Assembly: GCA_028873535.1 (NCBI GenBank)
Contig: JAGWIJ010000006.1
Coordinates: 1 to 57,034, forward strand
Length of the DNA: 57,034 bases
Direction: 5' to 3'
From: Pseudomonadota bacterium
GTDB taxonomy: Bacteria > Pseudomonadota > Gammaproteobacteria > Burkholderiales > Ferrovaceae
Under the pieces are notes generated by a model. It saw only the letters and a list, made by a program, of their open reading frames with translations, did not search any database and was not told where the DNA came from. This document shows, in pieces, positions 40,826 through 49,167 of the stretch. Position 1 is the first letter of the stretch. Every line of letters starts with the position of its first letter. Made by a program: the position numbers and the translations under genes.

Positions 40826-41229
40826 CTGCGGCGTGGCGGTCGCAACCGGCTCAATCGCGGCGCCGGACCTCAAACGCGTCGAATACTGCTGAATGATGCA
40901 AATGATCTGTATGAGTCATTTTGCAGATCGCTGAAAACAGGAATGTTTTCATTATTCATTGGTGTTCCGGCTATTGTCGTTGATGGCAGTGCGATCAATG
41001 AATGAGATTCGCGTGCGAGCAATCGGACGGTGGCAATGATTTCACCATAAGTTTTATTTTGCACCGCATCATCAAGCGTGATTGTGCGGCGCAATAAAGG
41101 GTCCATACTGGCTTCATCGATGTTGCGGATGATCCCGCGACACACGGCCGGGACGGTCCTTCCGTCACCCATTGAACAGGGCAGGATTCCGCCCGGCCGC
41201 AATGCTTTTCAAATAGTGAGGCCATTGCC
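40826..41229. other. 404-nt intergenic AT-richer island
   Basis: This is the longest gene-poor stretch in the window and is visibly richer in A/T than its surroundings, mainly 40880-41130. It holds overlapping inverted repeats: TGCAAATGA (40898-40906) with TCATTTTGCA (40916-40925), GATCTG with CAGATC (40904-40909, 40924-40929), and GAAAAC with GTTTTC (40933-40938, 40945-40950). It may carry the promoter of the downstream small secreted protein gene, or be a remnant of transferred DNA. One weak minus-strand reading frame is listed separately. Confidence 0.6.
40870..41106 (-). CDS. Possible small AT-rich gene, 78 residues
   Basis: A minus-strand frame of 78 codons from ATG 41106 encodes a protein of normal-looking composition (starting MDPLLRRTITLDDAVQNKTY). 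Codons are AT-rich, unlike all neighbours. No family is recognised. Another frame on the same strand is also partly open, and the predicted ribosome-binding site is poor (GATGAAG about 8 nt upstream), so this may be chance. If real it is probably acquired DNA. Confidence 0.25.
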   Translation of the reverse strand: MDPLLRRTITLDDAVQNKTYGEIIATVRLLARESHSLIALPSTTIAGTPMNNENIPVFSDLQNDSYRSFASFSSIRRV

Positions 41230-41544
41230 ATGAACCAGCTCTCCAGAATCGCCCTGATCGCGTCGCTGCTTTTGCCGTTCGCTGCTGGTGCCGCTTCCGC
41301 GCCGGTGGCGGCCAGCGCCCATGCCGCCCGTCCCGACAGCTACAGCGTGTTCGTGGATCTGCCCACCGGCTACATGTTCGTCAAGACCCCGGTTGGCTGG
41401 AAGTTCCGCGGCCAGCTGCCCGCCGAGCGCTATGCCGCCATGCCGGTGGGTACCTACGTGAGCCTGGTGCCGAGCGCCCAGGTGGTCGCGCCGACCCTGG
41501 CGTCCGACGCCGACATCGGCGCCAGCGCCACCGGTTCGCACTGA
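41230..41544 (+). CDS. Small secreted protein (hypothetical)
   Basis: This 104-residue product has a clear Sec signal peptide (MNQLSRIALIASLLLPFAAGAASA) and a mature part of about 80 residues with a YSVFVDLPTGYMFVKTPVGWKF core and no cysteines. The family is not recognised. It stands alone behind the AT-richer island and is followed by a strong intrinsic terminator, so it is a single-gene unit. GTGAGG lies about 10 nt before the ATG. Codon use is strongly GC-biased like the host's core genes. Confidence 0.75.
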   Translation: MNQLSRIALIASLLLPFAAGAASAPVAASAHAARPDSYSVFVDLPTGYMFVKTPVGWKFRGQLPAERYAAMPVGTYVSLVPSAQVVAPTLASDADIGASATGSH

Positions 41545-41593
41545 GCGCAGCGCACGCCGGGCAGCGCAGCCCGGCGCCGCGCCGGAAATGAGC

Positions 41594-41628
41594 AAGGCCC
41601 GACGGCATGCCGTCGGGCCTTTTGTCTT
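41594..41628 (+). terminator. Strong intrinsic terminator after the small secreted protein gene
   Basis: Positions 41594-41621 are a perfect 28-nt palindrome (AAGGCCCGACGGCA and its complement) followed by TTTTGTCTT. This is a classic Rho-independent terminator for the plus strand. Because it is symmetric it may also act on the convergent beta-propeller gene, although no T-run follows on that strand. Confidence 0.9.
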
Positions 41629-41647
41629 GTGCGCCCGGCACGGGCGC

Positions 41648-42886
41648 TCAGTGCAGGCGCAGGCGTGACGGCATCTGGCTGCCGGAAGCCGCGTTGTCCT
41701 GCGCCGTGGTGGTCGCCAGCAGGCTGTTGAGGTCGTAGATCCACACACGGTGACCGCCGATGCCATTGCGGCCCTGACTGGTCACGGCCAGGCGATCCCC
41801 CTGGACGTCGAGTCCGACCGGGTAGGACGGTGCGCTGAACTGCATGAGGTGGCTGAAATCCAGATCGGTGACGCCGATCTCGCTCGACTGGTTGAGCGCG
41901 AAAAAGACGTGGTCGCCCACCACCTTCAGCGTCCGTGCCCCTTCGCCCACCTTGCGCGACTGCACCGGCGGCTCGTATTGCGGATCGTCTGCGGCGTGCT
42001 GGAGATCGGCCAGCGCGATGCGCGCGACGGTGCCCGAGGTGTTGGCGCTCAGGTACAGCCAGTCCTCGTGCACCTGGATGTGGCGTGGTGTGTGCGGTAC
42101 GTTGAGCAGGGTGCGCACTACTTTCAGCGTGTCCAGATCGACCAGGCTCAGGCCGCCACCCCCCATGCGCGCCACCGCCAGCAGGCGTCCGCCCGGCAGG
42201 AAGGCAGTGCCGCGCAGGCACAGGCCGCACGTCGCGTCGCGATTGGAGCCGGGTTTGGCCTCCACCGGCGGGCCGACCGCGATGACCGCTTTGCGCAGCG
42301 GCGCGAGCGGATTGGCGATGTCGTAGAGTTCGACCTGGTTGCTGCCCCACAGGGTCACGGCCAGCAGGCTCGAATCCTCGTTGGCGGTGATGATCTTGGG
42401 GATGTTGCCGGTGCGGAAGCCACGCACGATGCGGTCGGTTTCGGTATCGATCAGGCAGAAGCCCGATGAGCCCACCGCATTGGGGTCGTCGCTCCAGCGG
42501 TAGTAGGTGATCCACAGGTAGCGCCCGTCATGGGTGAACCAGCCTTCGACCGGCTTGCCGAAAAAGCTGTCACCCTCGCGCAGGTGGGCATGGTCGCTGT
42601 AGCGGTGCTGGATGGTTGCCAGCTTGGTGTGGCCGTCACTGCTGTAGACCAGTGTCTTGCCCGCTTCCAGCGCATTGATGTACAGCTTGGGCTGGCTGGG
42701 GTGGAACAGGACCGACTTGGGCGAGATCACATCCGGGTCGGGATGGTCCGCATTGAAGGGGCTGATCTCGAACACCGGCAGCCGTCCCGGGCTGGTGACC
42801 GGTACCGGCCCGGGGGATGCGGCAGGGCAGGGCATGGCGCTGGCCACGGCCATTGCCAGGGCAAGGCTGGATCGACGAAGGAACAT
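41648..42886 (-). CDS. Secreted YncE-like beta-propeller protein
   Basis: This 412-residue predicted periplasmic protein has a signal peptide (MFLRRSSLALAMAVASAMPCPAA) and repeated blades of the YncE/40-residue beta-propeller type (for example LYINALEAGKTLVYSS, SSLLAVTLWGSNQVELYDI, GLSLVDLDTLKVVRTL, DWLYLSANTSGTVARIAL). The pattern is that of seven-bladed propellers with unknown ligand. One blade has a CGLC pair that could form a disulfide. ATG 42886 places the signal peptide at the start; an ATG at 42913 would add 9 residues. Confidence 0.8.
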   Translation of the reverse strand: MFLRRSSLALAMAVASAMPCPAASPGPVPVTSPGRLPVFEISPFNADHPDPDVISPKSVLFHPSQPKLYINALEAGKTLVYSSDGHTKLATIQHRYSDHAHLREGDSFFGKPVEGWFTHDGRYLWITYYRWSDDPNAVGSSGFCLIDTETDRIVRGFRTGNIPKIITANEDSSLLAVTLWGSNQVELYDIANPLAPLRKAVIAVGPPVEAKPGSNRDATCGLCLRGTAFLPGGRLLAVARMGGGGLSLVDLDTLKVVRTLLNVPHTPRHIQVHEDWLYLSANTSGTVARIALADLQHAADDPQYEPPVQSRKVGEGARTLKVVGDHVFFALNQSSEIGVTDLDFSHLMQFSAPSYPVGLDVQGDRLAVTSQGRNGIGGHRVWIYDLNSLLATTTAQDNAASGSQMPSRLRLH

Positions 42887-42965
42887 GGGAAATCCGGCGG
42901 ACGACGCGGGCACGGCGCCTATCGTACGTGAGCCTCAAACGCCAGGCCAGACATATCCGGGGGCA

Positions 42966-42997
42966 ACAAAAAACCCGACCGGTATCCCGGCCGGGTT
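42966..42997 (-). terminator. Intrinsic terminator of the parvulin-bolA-yciB operon
   Basis: On the minus strand AACCCG-C-CCGG and CCGG-T-CGGGTT form an 11-position stem with one internal mismatch, followed by six T (complement of 42968-42973). It lies 42 nt after the stop of the parvulin gene, so it ends the yciB-bolA-parvulin transcript. Confidence 0.85.
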
Positions 42998-43038
42998 CGC
43001 TGCAGCGTGCCGGTGACGCGCACCGGCCGACCTGCCGA

Positions 43039-43890
43039 TCAGAGGCCGGTGATCTTGGCCTTGCTGCGCAGGTCGCGCACGACGGCGCCGAAGTCCTGCT
43101 GCAGATGCGACTGGCGCAGGTTGTCCTTGACCTCGTCGAAACTGGGGGCCTTGAGCGCGCGCTCGTCTTCCAGCTTGATCACGTGCCAGCCGAACTGGGT
43201 CTGCACCGGGGTCTTGGTGTACTGACCCTTCTTCAGCGCCACCATGGCTTCGCTGAAGGGCTTGACGTAGGACTGCGGTGCCGCCCAGTCGAGGTGACCA
43301 CCACCTTCCTTGGAGCCGGTGTCGAGCGACTGCTCGGCCGCGATCTTGTCGAAGTCCCCGCCCTTGTCGAGGTCGGCGATGATCTTCTTGGCCTCGTCCT
43401 CGGTCTTGACCAGCACGTGCTGGGCCTTGTACTCGTTCTCGCCCATGCCGGAGCGGACCTTCTCGTATTCGGCCTTGAGCACGGCGTCATCCACCTGGGT
43501 GCTCTTGGTGTAGTGCTGCTGGAAGGCACGCGCCAGCGTCTGGTTGCGCTGCACTTCGAGCTGGGCTGCGGTGTCGGGCTGCTTGTCGAGCCCCAGGCGC
43601 ACCGCCTCGTCGGCGATCACCTGCAGATTGATCAGCTGATCGCGGATGTCGGTGCGCATGCCGGGGCTGTCCGGTGCGCCGCCGGCGGTCTGGGCCTTGG
43701 CGATCATGTCGACCAGGCTGGCAGGAATCGCGTGCCCGTTGACCGTCACGTCACCACCGGCGCTGGCGCCGCTGCTGGCGCTGGGCGCCGGATCGGTGGT
43801 CTGGGCGTTGGTGGTCGCGGCGAACATGACCGACAGGCTCGTGGTCACGCCGACGATGGCCAGGGAGGCCAAGGCTTGTTTCACGTTCAT
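43039..43890 (-). CDS. Periplasmic parvulin-type peptidyl-prolyl isomerase
   Basis: This 283-residue protein is predicted to be exported (signal peptide ending near AATTNAQ). A SurA-N-like helical region precedes one PpiC/parvulin domain (KAQHVLVKTEDEAKKII, GGGHLDWAAPQSYVKPFSEAM, TPVQTQFGWHVIKLED). It would act as a folding catalyst or chaperone for envelope proteins. Only one parvulin domain is present, unlike SurA with two. It lies 10 nt after bolA; a parvulin next to bolA and yciB is a common betaproteobacterial group. Confidence 0.92.
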   Translation of the reverse strand: MNVKQALASLAIVGVTTSLSVMFAATTNAQTTDPAPSASSGASAGGDVTVNGHAIPASLVDMIAKAQTAGGAPDSPGMRTDIRDQLINLQVIADEAVRLGLDKQPDTAAQLEVQRNQTLARAFQQHYTKSTQVDDAVLKAEYEKVRSGMGENEYKAQHVLVKTEDEAKKIIADLDKGGDFDKIAAEQSLDTGSKEGGGHLDWAAPQSYVKPFSEAMVALKKGQYTKTPVQTQFGWHVIKLEDERALKAPSFDEVKDNLRQSHLQQDFGAVVRDLRSKAKITGL

Positions 43891-43899
43891 CTGGATTCC

Positions 43900-44223
43900 T
43901 CAGTTTTGAAGGGGAGTCGATCTCGCACCGGGCTCGCGCGCACTGGCGTCCTCCCCCGGGGCCCGGGCCGCGATGGCCAGGGCGTGGATGCTGCTGCTCA
44001 TGAGATCGCCAAGAGCAGCGTAAATCTGACGATGTCGTGCTACACCCGTTTTACCGGCGAAGCACGCCGCCTCGATTTCGATATGGTAATGCCCGCCGCC
44101 GCCTCGCGCACCGGGATGTCCGGCATGCAGCGCGCCGTCGTCGCGGATCTCGATCAGGCTGGGCTCCAGGACCATCAGGGCGGCACGGATGGCGGCCACT
44201 GCCGGATCGTTCGGCGGCGTCAC
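43900..44223 (-). CDS. bolA: BolA-family protein
   Basis: This 107-residue member of the BolA family has the class II KH-like fold, with the conserved HYHIEIEAACFAGKTGVARHR region and the invariant IHALAI stretch. BolA proteins bind monothiol glutaredoxins with an Fe-S cluster and affect cell shape and stress responses. The start is GTG 44223, overlapping the yciB stop (GTGA). Ribosomes probably reinitiate from yciB. Confidence 0.9.
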   Translation of the reverse strand: MTPPNDPAVAAIRAALMVLEPSLIEIRDDGALHAGHPGARGGGGHYHIEIEAACFAGKTGVARHRQIYAALGDLMSSSIHALAIAARAPGEDASAREPGARSTPLQN

Positions 44224-44765
44224 GACGCGTCGTCCCCGCTTTGCACGTGGCGTTGCAGCATCAGGCCCTGCGCGATCACGAACACCAGCATCAGCGCCAT
44301 GGTACCGAACACCTTGTAGGTCGCCCACACCAGGGTGCTGAAATTGTAGGCGAGGACCAGGTTCAGCGCGCCCAGCACGCCGAAGAAGGCTGCCCAGCTG
44401 TCATTCACCTTGCGCCAGATCGCATCGGGCAGGCGCAGTTCGCGCTCGAGCAGTGCGCGGATCAGATTGCGTCCGGCTACGCGGGGCGCCAGCGCCAGCG
44501 CCAAGGCGAACAGCCAGTAAAGCACGGTGGGTTTCCATTTGATGAAGGTGTCGTCGTGCAGCAGCAGCGTGGCGCCGCCGAACACCACGATCAGCGCAAA
44601 ACTGACCCAGGCCATGGGGCGCACGGGCATGCGGCGCGCCAGCGTGACGGCGATGGTGGCGGCCGAGGCCAGGATGCCGACCGCCGTTGCGACATAGATG
44701 TCGCGTGCCCAGAGGGCGGCATAGAAGGCCAGAAGCGGCAGGAAATCGATCCAAAGCGTGTTCAT
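44220..44765 (-). CDS. yciB: YciB/IspZ-type inner membrane protein (septation protein A)
   Basis: This 181-residue polytopic protein has five or six hydrophobic segments. The family motifs FIKWKPTVLYW and NDSWAAFFGVLGALNLVLAYNFS are present. YciB proteins act in envelope and septum integrity. It is the first gene of a minus-strand unit with bolA and the parvulin. It diverges from the PHP gene, with 90 nt between the two starts that hold both promoters. Confidence 0.93.
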   Translation of the reverse strand: MNTLWIDFLPLLAFYAALWARDIYVATAVGILASAATIAVTLARRMPVRPMAWVSFALIVVFGGATLLLHDDTFIKWKPTVLYWLFALALALAPRVAGRNLIRALLERELRLPDAIWRKVNDSWAAFFGVLGALNLVLAYNFSTLVWATYKVFGTMALMLVFVIAQGLMLQRHVQSGDDAS

Positions 44766-44823
44766 CCTGCCATTATCAATTACCTGGCAAGGGGATGTCC
44801 AACGGCGGACCAGACGGCCCGTC

Positions 44824-44832
44824 TGCTAGAAT
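44824..44832 (+). promoter_or_regulatory. Extended -10 promoter upstream of the PHP gene
   Basis: TGCTAGAAT matches the extended -10 pattern (TGn plus TAnAAT). It lies 23 nt before the ATG of the PHP phosphoesterase gene. A -35 is not obvious. The divergent yciB promoter may use a GATAAT box on the minus strand near 44772-44777. Confidence 0.45.
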
Positions 44833-44855
44833 GCACGCCTTTGTCCCTGATTTCC

Positions 44856-45689
44856 ATGCGCAACGTCGATCTCCACATGCACTCCACCGTCTCGGACGGG
44901 CTGCTGCGCCCGTCCGAGGTGGTGGCGCTGGCTGTCCGCGGCGGGGTGGATGTGCTGGCGCTGACCGACCACGACGACGTGGCGGGCCTCGCCGAGGCGC
45001 AGGCGGCCGCTGCGGCGCACGGTGTGCGCCTGGTGCCCGGGGTCGAGATCTCGGTGACCTGGGATCGGCTGACCGTCCACGTGGTGGGCCTGGGCATCGA
45101 TCCGGCCGCCCCCGCGCTGCTTGCCGGCCTGGCAGCAGTGCGCGCCGGACGCGTCGAACGCGCGCGGCGCATGGCGGCGAGCCTGGCGGCGGCCGGCATT
45201 GCCGGCGCCTTTGAAGGTGCCATGGCCCACGCGAGTTCACCTGAAATGATCGGACGCACCCATTTCGCGCGCTTCCTGGCGGCCTCGGGCAAGGCGCGCA
45301 GCGTGCCGGCGGTGTTCAAGCGCTACCTGGCGCGTGGCAAGCCGGGTTACGTGCCGCACCAGTGGGCCCCGCTGGAAGATGCCGTGGCGTGGATCCGTGC
45401 CGCCGGCGGCTTGGCCGTGCTGGCGCACCCGGGCCGCTATACGCTGGGGAGCGAGGGCATGCGCCGCCTGCTGACCGATTTCCGCGATCACGGCGGCCGT
45501 TCCGTCGAGGTGGTCACCAGCAACCACACGCGCGAAATGGTCGAGCGCTTTGCGCGCCTGGCTGACGCCTACGGCCTGCTGGCCTCGCGTGGCTCCGACT
45601 ACCACGGCCCCGGCGAGAGCTTCACCGCGCCCGGCATGCTGCAGCCCCTGCCGGCGTCATGCCGGCCGGTGTGGCACGCCCTGGCCTGA
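44856..45689 (+). CDS. PHP-domain phosphoesterase (YciV/RNase AM-like)
   Basis: This 277-residue metal-dependent hydrolase has the PHP motifs DLHMHSTVSDG (His/Asp at the N-terminus), LTDHDDVAG, GVEIS, a HP-containing AVLAHPGRY, and the C-terminal GSDYHGP. The size and motifs fit the YciV group, whose E. coli member is a 5'-3' exonuclease/nucleotidase acting on pAp and short RNAs. It heads a plus-strand row with the YciO-type protein, as in many betaproteobacteria. Confidence 0.9.
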   Translation: MRNVDLHMHSTVSDGLLRPSEVVALAVRGGVDVLALTDHDDVAGLAEAQAAAAAHGVRLVPGVEISVTWDRLTVHVVGLGIDPAAPALLAGLAAVRAGRVERARRMAASLAAAGIAGAFEGAMAHASSPEMIGRTHFARFLAASGKARSVPAVFKRYLARGKPGYVPHQWAPLEDAVAWIRAAGGLAVLAHPGRYTLGSEGMRRLLTDFRDHGGRSVEVVTSNHTREMVERFARLADAYGLLASRGSDYHGPGESFTAPGMLQPLPASCRPVWHALA

Positions 45690-45704
45690 TCCAGGCTTCA
45701 ATCC

Positions 45705-46337
45705 ATGTCCCAGTATTTCGCCGTTCATCCCCGCAATCCGCAGACGCGACTGATCCGCCAGGCCGCCGAGATCGTGCGCAGCGGCGGCCTGCTCGCCTAT
45801 CCGACCGATTCCGGCTACGCCCTGGGCTGCCACCTCGACGACAAGGCCGCCGTGACGCGCATCCGTGCCATCCGCGGCCTCGACGACAGCCATCACATGA
45901 GCCTGATGTGCCGCGATCTGGCCGAGATCGCGCGCTTTGCGCGCGTCGACAACAGCACCTACCGTCTGCTCAAGGCCAACACCCCGGGCAGCTACACCTT
46001 CATCCTGGCCGCCACCAAGGAAGTGCCGCGCCGCCTGCAGCACCCCAAACGTGCGACCATCGGCCTGCGCGTGCCGGACCATCCGGTGGCGCTGGCGCTG
46101 CTCGAGGAACTCGGCGAGCCGCTGGTCAGCACCACGCTGCTGCTGCCCGGCGAAGAGGTGCCGATGAGCGACGGCGACGTCATCCGCACCCGCCTTGAGC
46201 GTCAGCTGGACCTGGTTGTCGATTCGGGACCCTGCGGCAGCACCCCCACCACGGTCATCGACCTGTCCGGCGACAGCCCCGAGCTGCTGCGCGCAGGCCG
46301 CGGTCCCCTGCAACCCTTCGGCCTGGAAGCACCATGA
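45705..46337 (+). CDS. YciO-type Sua5/TsaC-like protein
   Basis: This 210-residue protein of the Sua5/YciO/YrdC fold has the PTDSGYALGCHLDDK and KANTPGSYTFILAATKEVP stretches typical of the YciO branch. The TsaC/Sua5 proteins make threonylcarbamoyl-AMP for tRNA modification; YciO-branch members may have other or weaker activity. It follows the PHP gene by 15 nt and overlaps the next gene by 4 nt. Confidence 0.92.
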   Translation: MSQYFAVHPRNPQTRLIRQAAEIVRSGGLLAYPTDSGYALGCHLDDKAAVTRIRAIRGLDDSHHMSLMCRDLAEIARFARVDNSTYRLLKANTPGSYTFILAATKEVPRRLQHPKRATIGLRVPDHPVALALLEELGEPLVSTTLLLPGEEVPMSDGDVIRTRLERQLDLVVDSGPCGSTPTTVIDLSGDSPELLRAGRGPLQPFGLEAP

Positions 46338-47017
46338 TCCAATCCCTGATCGACATCCTGCTTAAACTCGTGATCGCGGCCATCCCGGTGATCCTGGCGC
46401 TGACGCTGCCAGTCGCCGCAACTGGCCGCGTGGCCAACCGCCTGGGCGATACCACCGCGCGCGCGCATCGGCGCCTGACCTTCAATCCGCTGCCGCACAT
46501 CGATCCGGTCGGCACGCTGGCGGTGCCGTTCATCTGCTTCGTGTTCAGCTTCATCAGCCATTCGCCGCTGCTCCTGATGGGCTGGGCCAAGCCGCTGCCG
46601 CTCAACGACTATCGCCTGCGCCGGCCGCACACCGATCCGCGCTGGGTGGCGGGTGCCGGGATCGGCGCCAACCTCGCGATGGCGGTGCTGTGGGCGGTGC
46701 TGTTCCACATCGTGCTCAGGGTGGCGGCTCCCGACGACGGCTACAGCCTTGCCGGCGTGCTGGCGCAGATGGGCCAGTACGGCCTGCAGGTGAACGCCGT
46801 GTTCGCGGCCATTTCGCTGATCCCGGTGCCGCCGATGCCCGGCGGCCGCATCCTGCTGACCCTGCTCGACCGCCGCAAGGCCCAGCAGCTCGAGCAGCTG
46901 CAGCCGCACGCCACCTGGATCGTGCTGATCCTGCTGCTGTCGGGTGTGCTGCGCGTGGTCATCGTGCCGATCATCTGGCTTGCCGACGCGCTGGCCACCC
47001 TGCTCACCGGCTTCTGA
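46334..47017 (+). CDS. M50-fold (site-2-protease-like) membrane protein lacking the zinc site
   Basis: This 227-residue polytopic protein lies exactly where betaproteobacteria carry a YwhC-type M50 protease between yciO and trpS. The fold-specific stretch RLTFNPLPHIDPVGT, the GWAKPLPLN loop and VNAVFAAISLIPVPP match that family. The HEAAH zinc motif, however, reads PVAAT at 26-30, and the distal DGGR motif reads PGGR with Pro169. All zinc ligands and the catalytic Glu are lost while the frame is intact. It is therefore predicted to have no protease activity but may keep a structural or binding role. Confidence 0.85.
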   Translation: MIQSLIDILLKLVIAAIPVILALTLPVAATGRVANRLGDTTARAHRRLTFNPLPHIDPVGTLAVPFICFVFSFISHSPLLLMGWAKPLPLNDYRLRRPHTDPRWVAGAGIGANLAMAVLWAVLFHIVLRVAAPDDGYSLAGVLAQMGQYGLQVNAVFAAISLIPVPPMPGGRILLTLLDRRKAQQLEQLQPHATWIVLILLLSGVLRVVIVPIIWLADALATLLTGF

Positions 47018-47062
47018 GCCACCCACCCCGAGTGTTCCCGTTTCCTGGAGTTCCCGACCGCC

Positions 47063-48265
47063 ATGTATCCTGATCGCGTCCTGTCCGGCATGCGCCCCAC
47101 CGGTGCCCTGCACCTTGGACACTACTACGGCGTCCTCAAGAACTGGGTGCGCCTGCAGCATGAGCACGAATGCCTGTTCATGGTGGCCGACTGGCATGCC
47201 CTCACCACCCACTACGACGCGCCCCAGGTGATCGAGGCGAGCATCTGGGACATGGTGATCGACTGGCTGGCGGTGGGCGTCGATCCCAACCAGGCCACGC
47301 TGTTCATCCAGTCGCGCGTGCCCGAGCATGCCGAGCTGCACCTGCTGCTGTCGATGATGACCCCGCTGGGCTGGCTGGAGCGCATGCCCAGCTACAAGGA
47401 CCAGCAGGAAAAGCTGTCCGACCGGGATCTTTCGACCTACGGCTTCCTGGGCTATCCGCTGCTGCAGGCCGCCGACATCCTGATCTATCGTGCCAACCTG
47501 GTGCCGGTGGGCGAAGACCAGGTGCCGCACATCGAGATCACGCGCGAGATCGCGCGCCGCTTCAATCACCTCTATGGGCGCGAACCGGGCTTCGAGGAAA
47601 AGGCCCTGATGGCGGTCAAGCGCCTGGGCAACAAGAAGTCGCGGCTCTACCTGGAGCTGCGCACGCGCTACACCGAACAGGGCGACGAGGAGGCGCTGGA
47701 GGCCGCGCGAGCGCTGCTCGCCGAAAGCCAGAACCTGACCGTGGCCGATCGCGAGCGCGTGTTCGGCTACCTGGAGGGATCTGGCAAGATGATCCTGGTC
47801 GAGCCGCAGTCCAAGCTGACCGAGGCACCGCGCCTGCCCGGCCTGGACGGGCAGAAGATGTCCAAGTCCTACGGCAATACCATTTCGCTGCGCGAGGATC
47901 CGGAGCAGATCACGCGCAAGGTGCGCACCATGCCGACCGATCCGGCGCGCGTGCGGCGCACCGATCCGGGCGATCCGGCCAAGTGCCCGGTGTGGTCGCT
48001 GCACGAGGTGTACAGCAGCGAGGAGACGCGCAGGTGGGTGCGCGAGGGCTGCACCACGGCCGGGATCGGCTGCCTCGACTGCAAGCAGCCGGTGATCGAC
48101 GCCATGCTGGCCGAGCTGGCGCCGATCCGCGAACGCGCGCGTTCGCTGCAGGAGGATCCGACGGCGGTGCGCAACGTCATTGCCGACGGCTGCGAACGTG
48201 CGCGCAAGCTGGCCCAGGACACCATGCGCGACGTGCGCGACGCCATGGGGCTCAACTACACGTGA
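47063..48265 (+). CDS. trpS: Tryptophanyl-tRNA synthetase
   Basis: TrpS charges tRNA-Trp. The 400-residue class I enzyme has the HIGH-type motif HLGH at 17-20 and KMSKS at 265-269. It carries an approximately 60-residue extension or insert relative to the short E. coli form (334 residues), as in the longer TrpS type common in betaproteobacteria, with a Cys-rich CTTAGIGCLDCK stretch near residue 330. The stop overlaps the GTG of scpA. Confidence 0.97.
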   Translation: MYPDRVLSGMRPTGALHLGHYYGVLKNWVRLQHEHECLFMVADWHALTTHYDAPQVIEASIWDMVIDWLAVGVDPNQATLFIQSRVPEHAELHLLLSMMTPLGWLERMPSYKDQQEKLSDRDLSTYGFLGYPLLQAADILIYRANLVPVGEDQVPHIEITREIARRFNHLYGREPGFEEKALMAVKRLGNKKSRLYLELRTRYTEQGDEEALEAARALLAESQNLTVADRERVFGYLEGSGKMILVEPQSKLTEAPRLPGLDGQKMSKSYGNTISLREDPEQITRKVRTMPTDPARVRRTDPGDPAKCPVWSLHEVYSSEETRRWVREGCTTAGIGCLDCKQPVIDAMLAELAPIRERARSLQEDPTAVRNVIADGCERARKLAQDTMRDVRDAMGLNYT

Positions 48266-49167
48266 GCACCGGTGTCGCCAGCGATCGTCCGGCGGCGGCT
48301 CCCGCGCCGGAGCCGGCTGCCGGGACAGGGCCCGACGCGCCGCCGCACTTTGCAATGGTGCGCGGCGAGCCGCTGCTCAGCCTGCCCAACGATCTCTACA
48401 TCCCGCCCGAGGCGCTCGAGATCTTTCTCGAGAGCTTCGAAGGCCCGCTTGACCTGCTGCTGTATCTGATCCGCAAGAACTCGCTCGACATCCTCGACAT
48501 CCCGATGGCCGAGCTGACCCGGCAGTACGTGCGCTACATCGACGCCATGCGCGCCTCGCGCCTGGAACTGGCGGCCGAGTACCTGGTGATGGCCGCAGTG
48601 CTGATCGAGATCAAGTCGCGCATGCTGCTGCCCAAGCCGCCCAATGTGCGCGACGACGACGAAGGCGACCCGCGCGCGGAACTCATGCGCCGTCTGCTGG
48701 AGTACGAGCGCATCAAGCTCGCGGCGCGCGCGCTCGACGGCATCCCGCGCATTGGACGCGATTTCCAGCCTGCGGCGGCTGCCGTGGTCGAAGACCTGGC
48801 GCCGCGTCTGCCCACGGTGCTGCCGTCCGAGCTGCGCGACGCCTGGTACGCGGTGCTGGCGCGTGCGCGCATGAACCGGCACCATCGCATCAGCCGCGAA
48901 GAGCTGTCGGTGCGCGAACACATGACGCGCATCCTGCGCCGCCTGGCAGCGGGGGGCTTTGTCGAATTCATCGACCTGTTCGACGCCAGCGCCCCGGTGC
49001 CGATCGTGGTCGTGCATTTCGTTGCCCTGCTCGAACTCGTCAAGGAGGGGCTGGTCCAGATCATGCAGGAAGACAACTTCGCGCCCATCTACGCGCGCCT
49101 GGCCACGTCTGACGATGCCATCACGCGTGTGCCGGTGCCTGCCGCACAGGCCGGGGACGTCGCATGA
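48262..49167 (+). CDS. scpA: Segregation and condensation protein ScpA
   Basis: ScpA is the kleisin subunit that bridges the SMC dimer heads and binds ScpB. The product has 301 residues from GTG 48262, which overlaps the trpS stop; the first 30 residues are a Pro/Ala-rich tail and ATG 48355 is an alternative. The kleisin N-terminal helix [15 protein letters not shown] and the following [15 protein letters not shown] stretch are diagnostic. scpB follows with a 4-nt overlap. Confidence 0.94.
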   Translation: MSTGVASDRPAAAPAPEPAAGTGPDAPPHFAMVRGEPLLSLPNDLYIPPEALEIFLESFEGPLDLLLYLIRKNSLDILDIPMAELTRQYVRYIDAMRASRLELAAEYLVMAAVLIEIKSRMLLPKPPNVRDDDEGDPRAELMRRLLEYERIKLAARALDGIPRIGRDFQPAAAAVVEDLAPRLPTVLPSELRDAWYAVLARARMNRHHRISREELSVREHMTRILRRLAAGGFVEFIDLFDASAPVPIVVVHFVALLELVKEGLVQIMQEDNFAPIYARLATSDDAITRVPVPAAQAGDVA

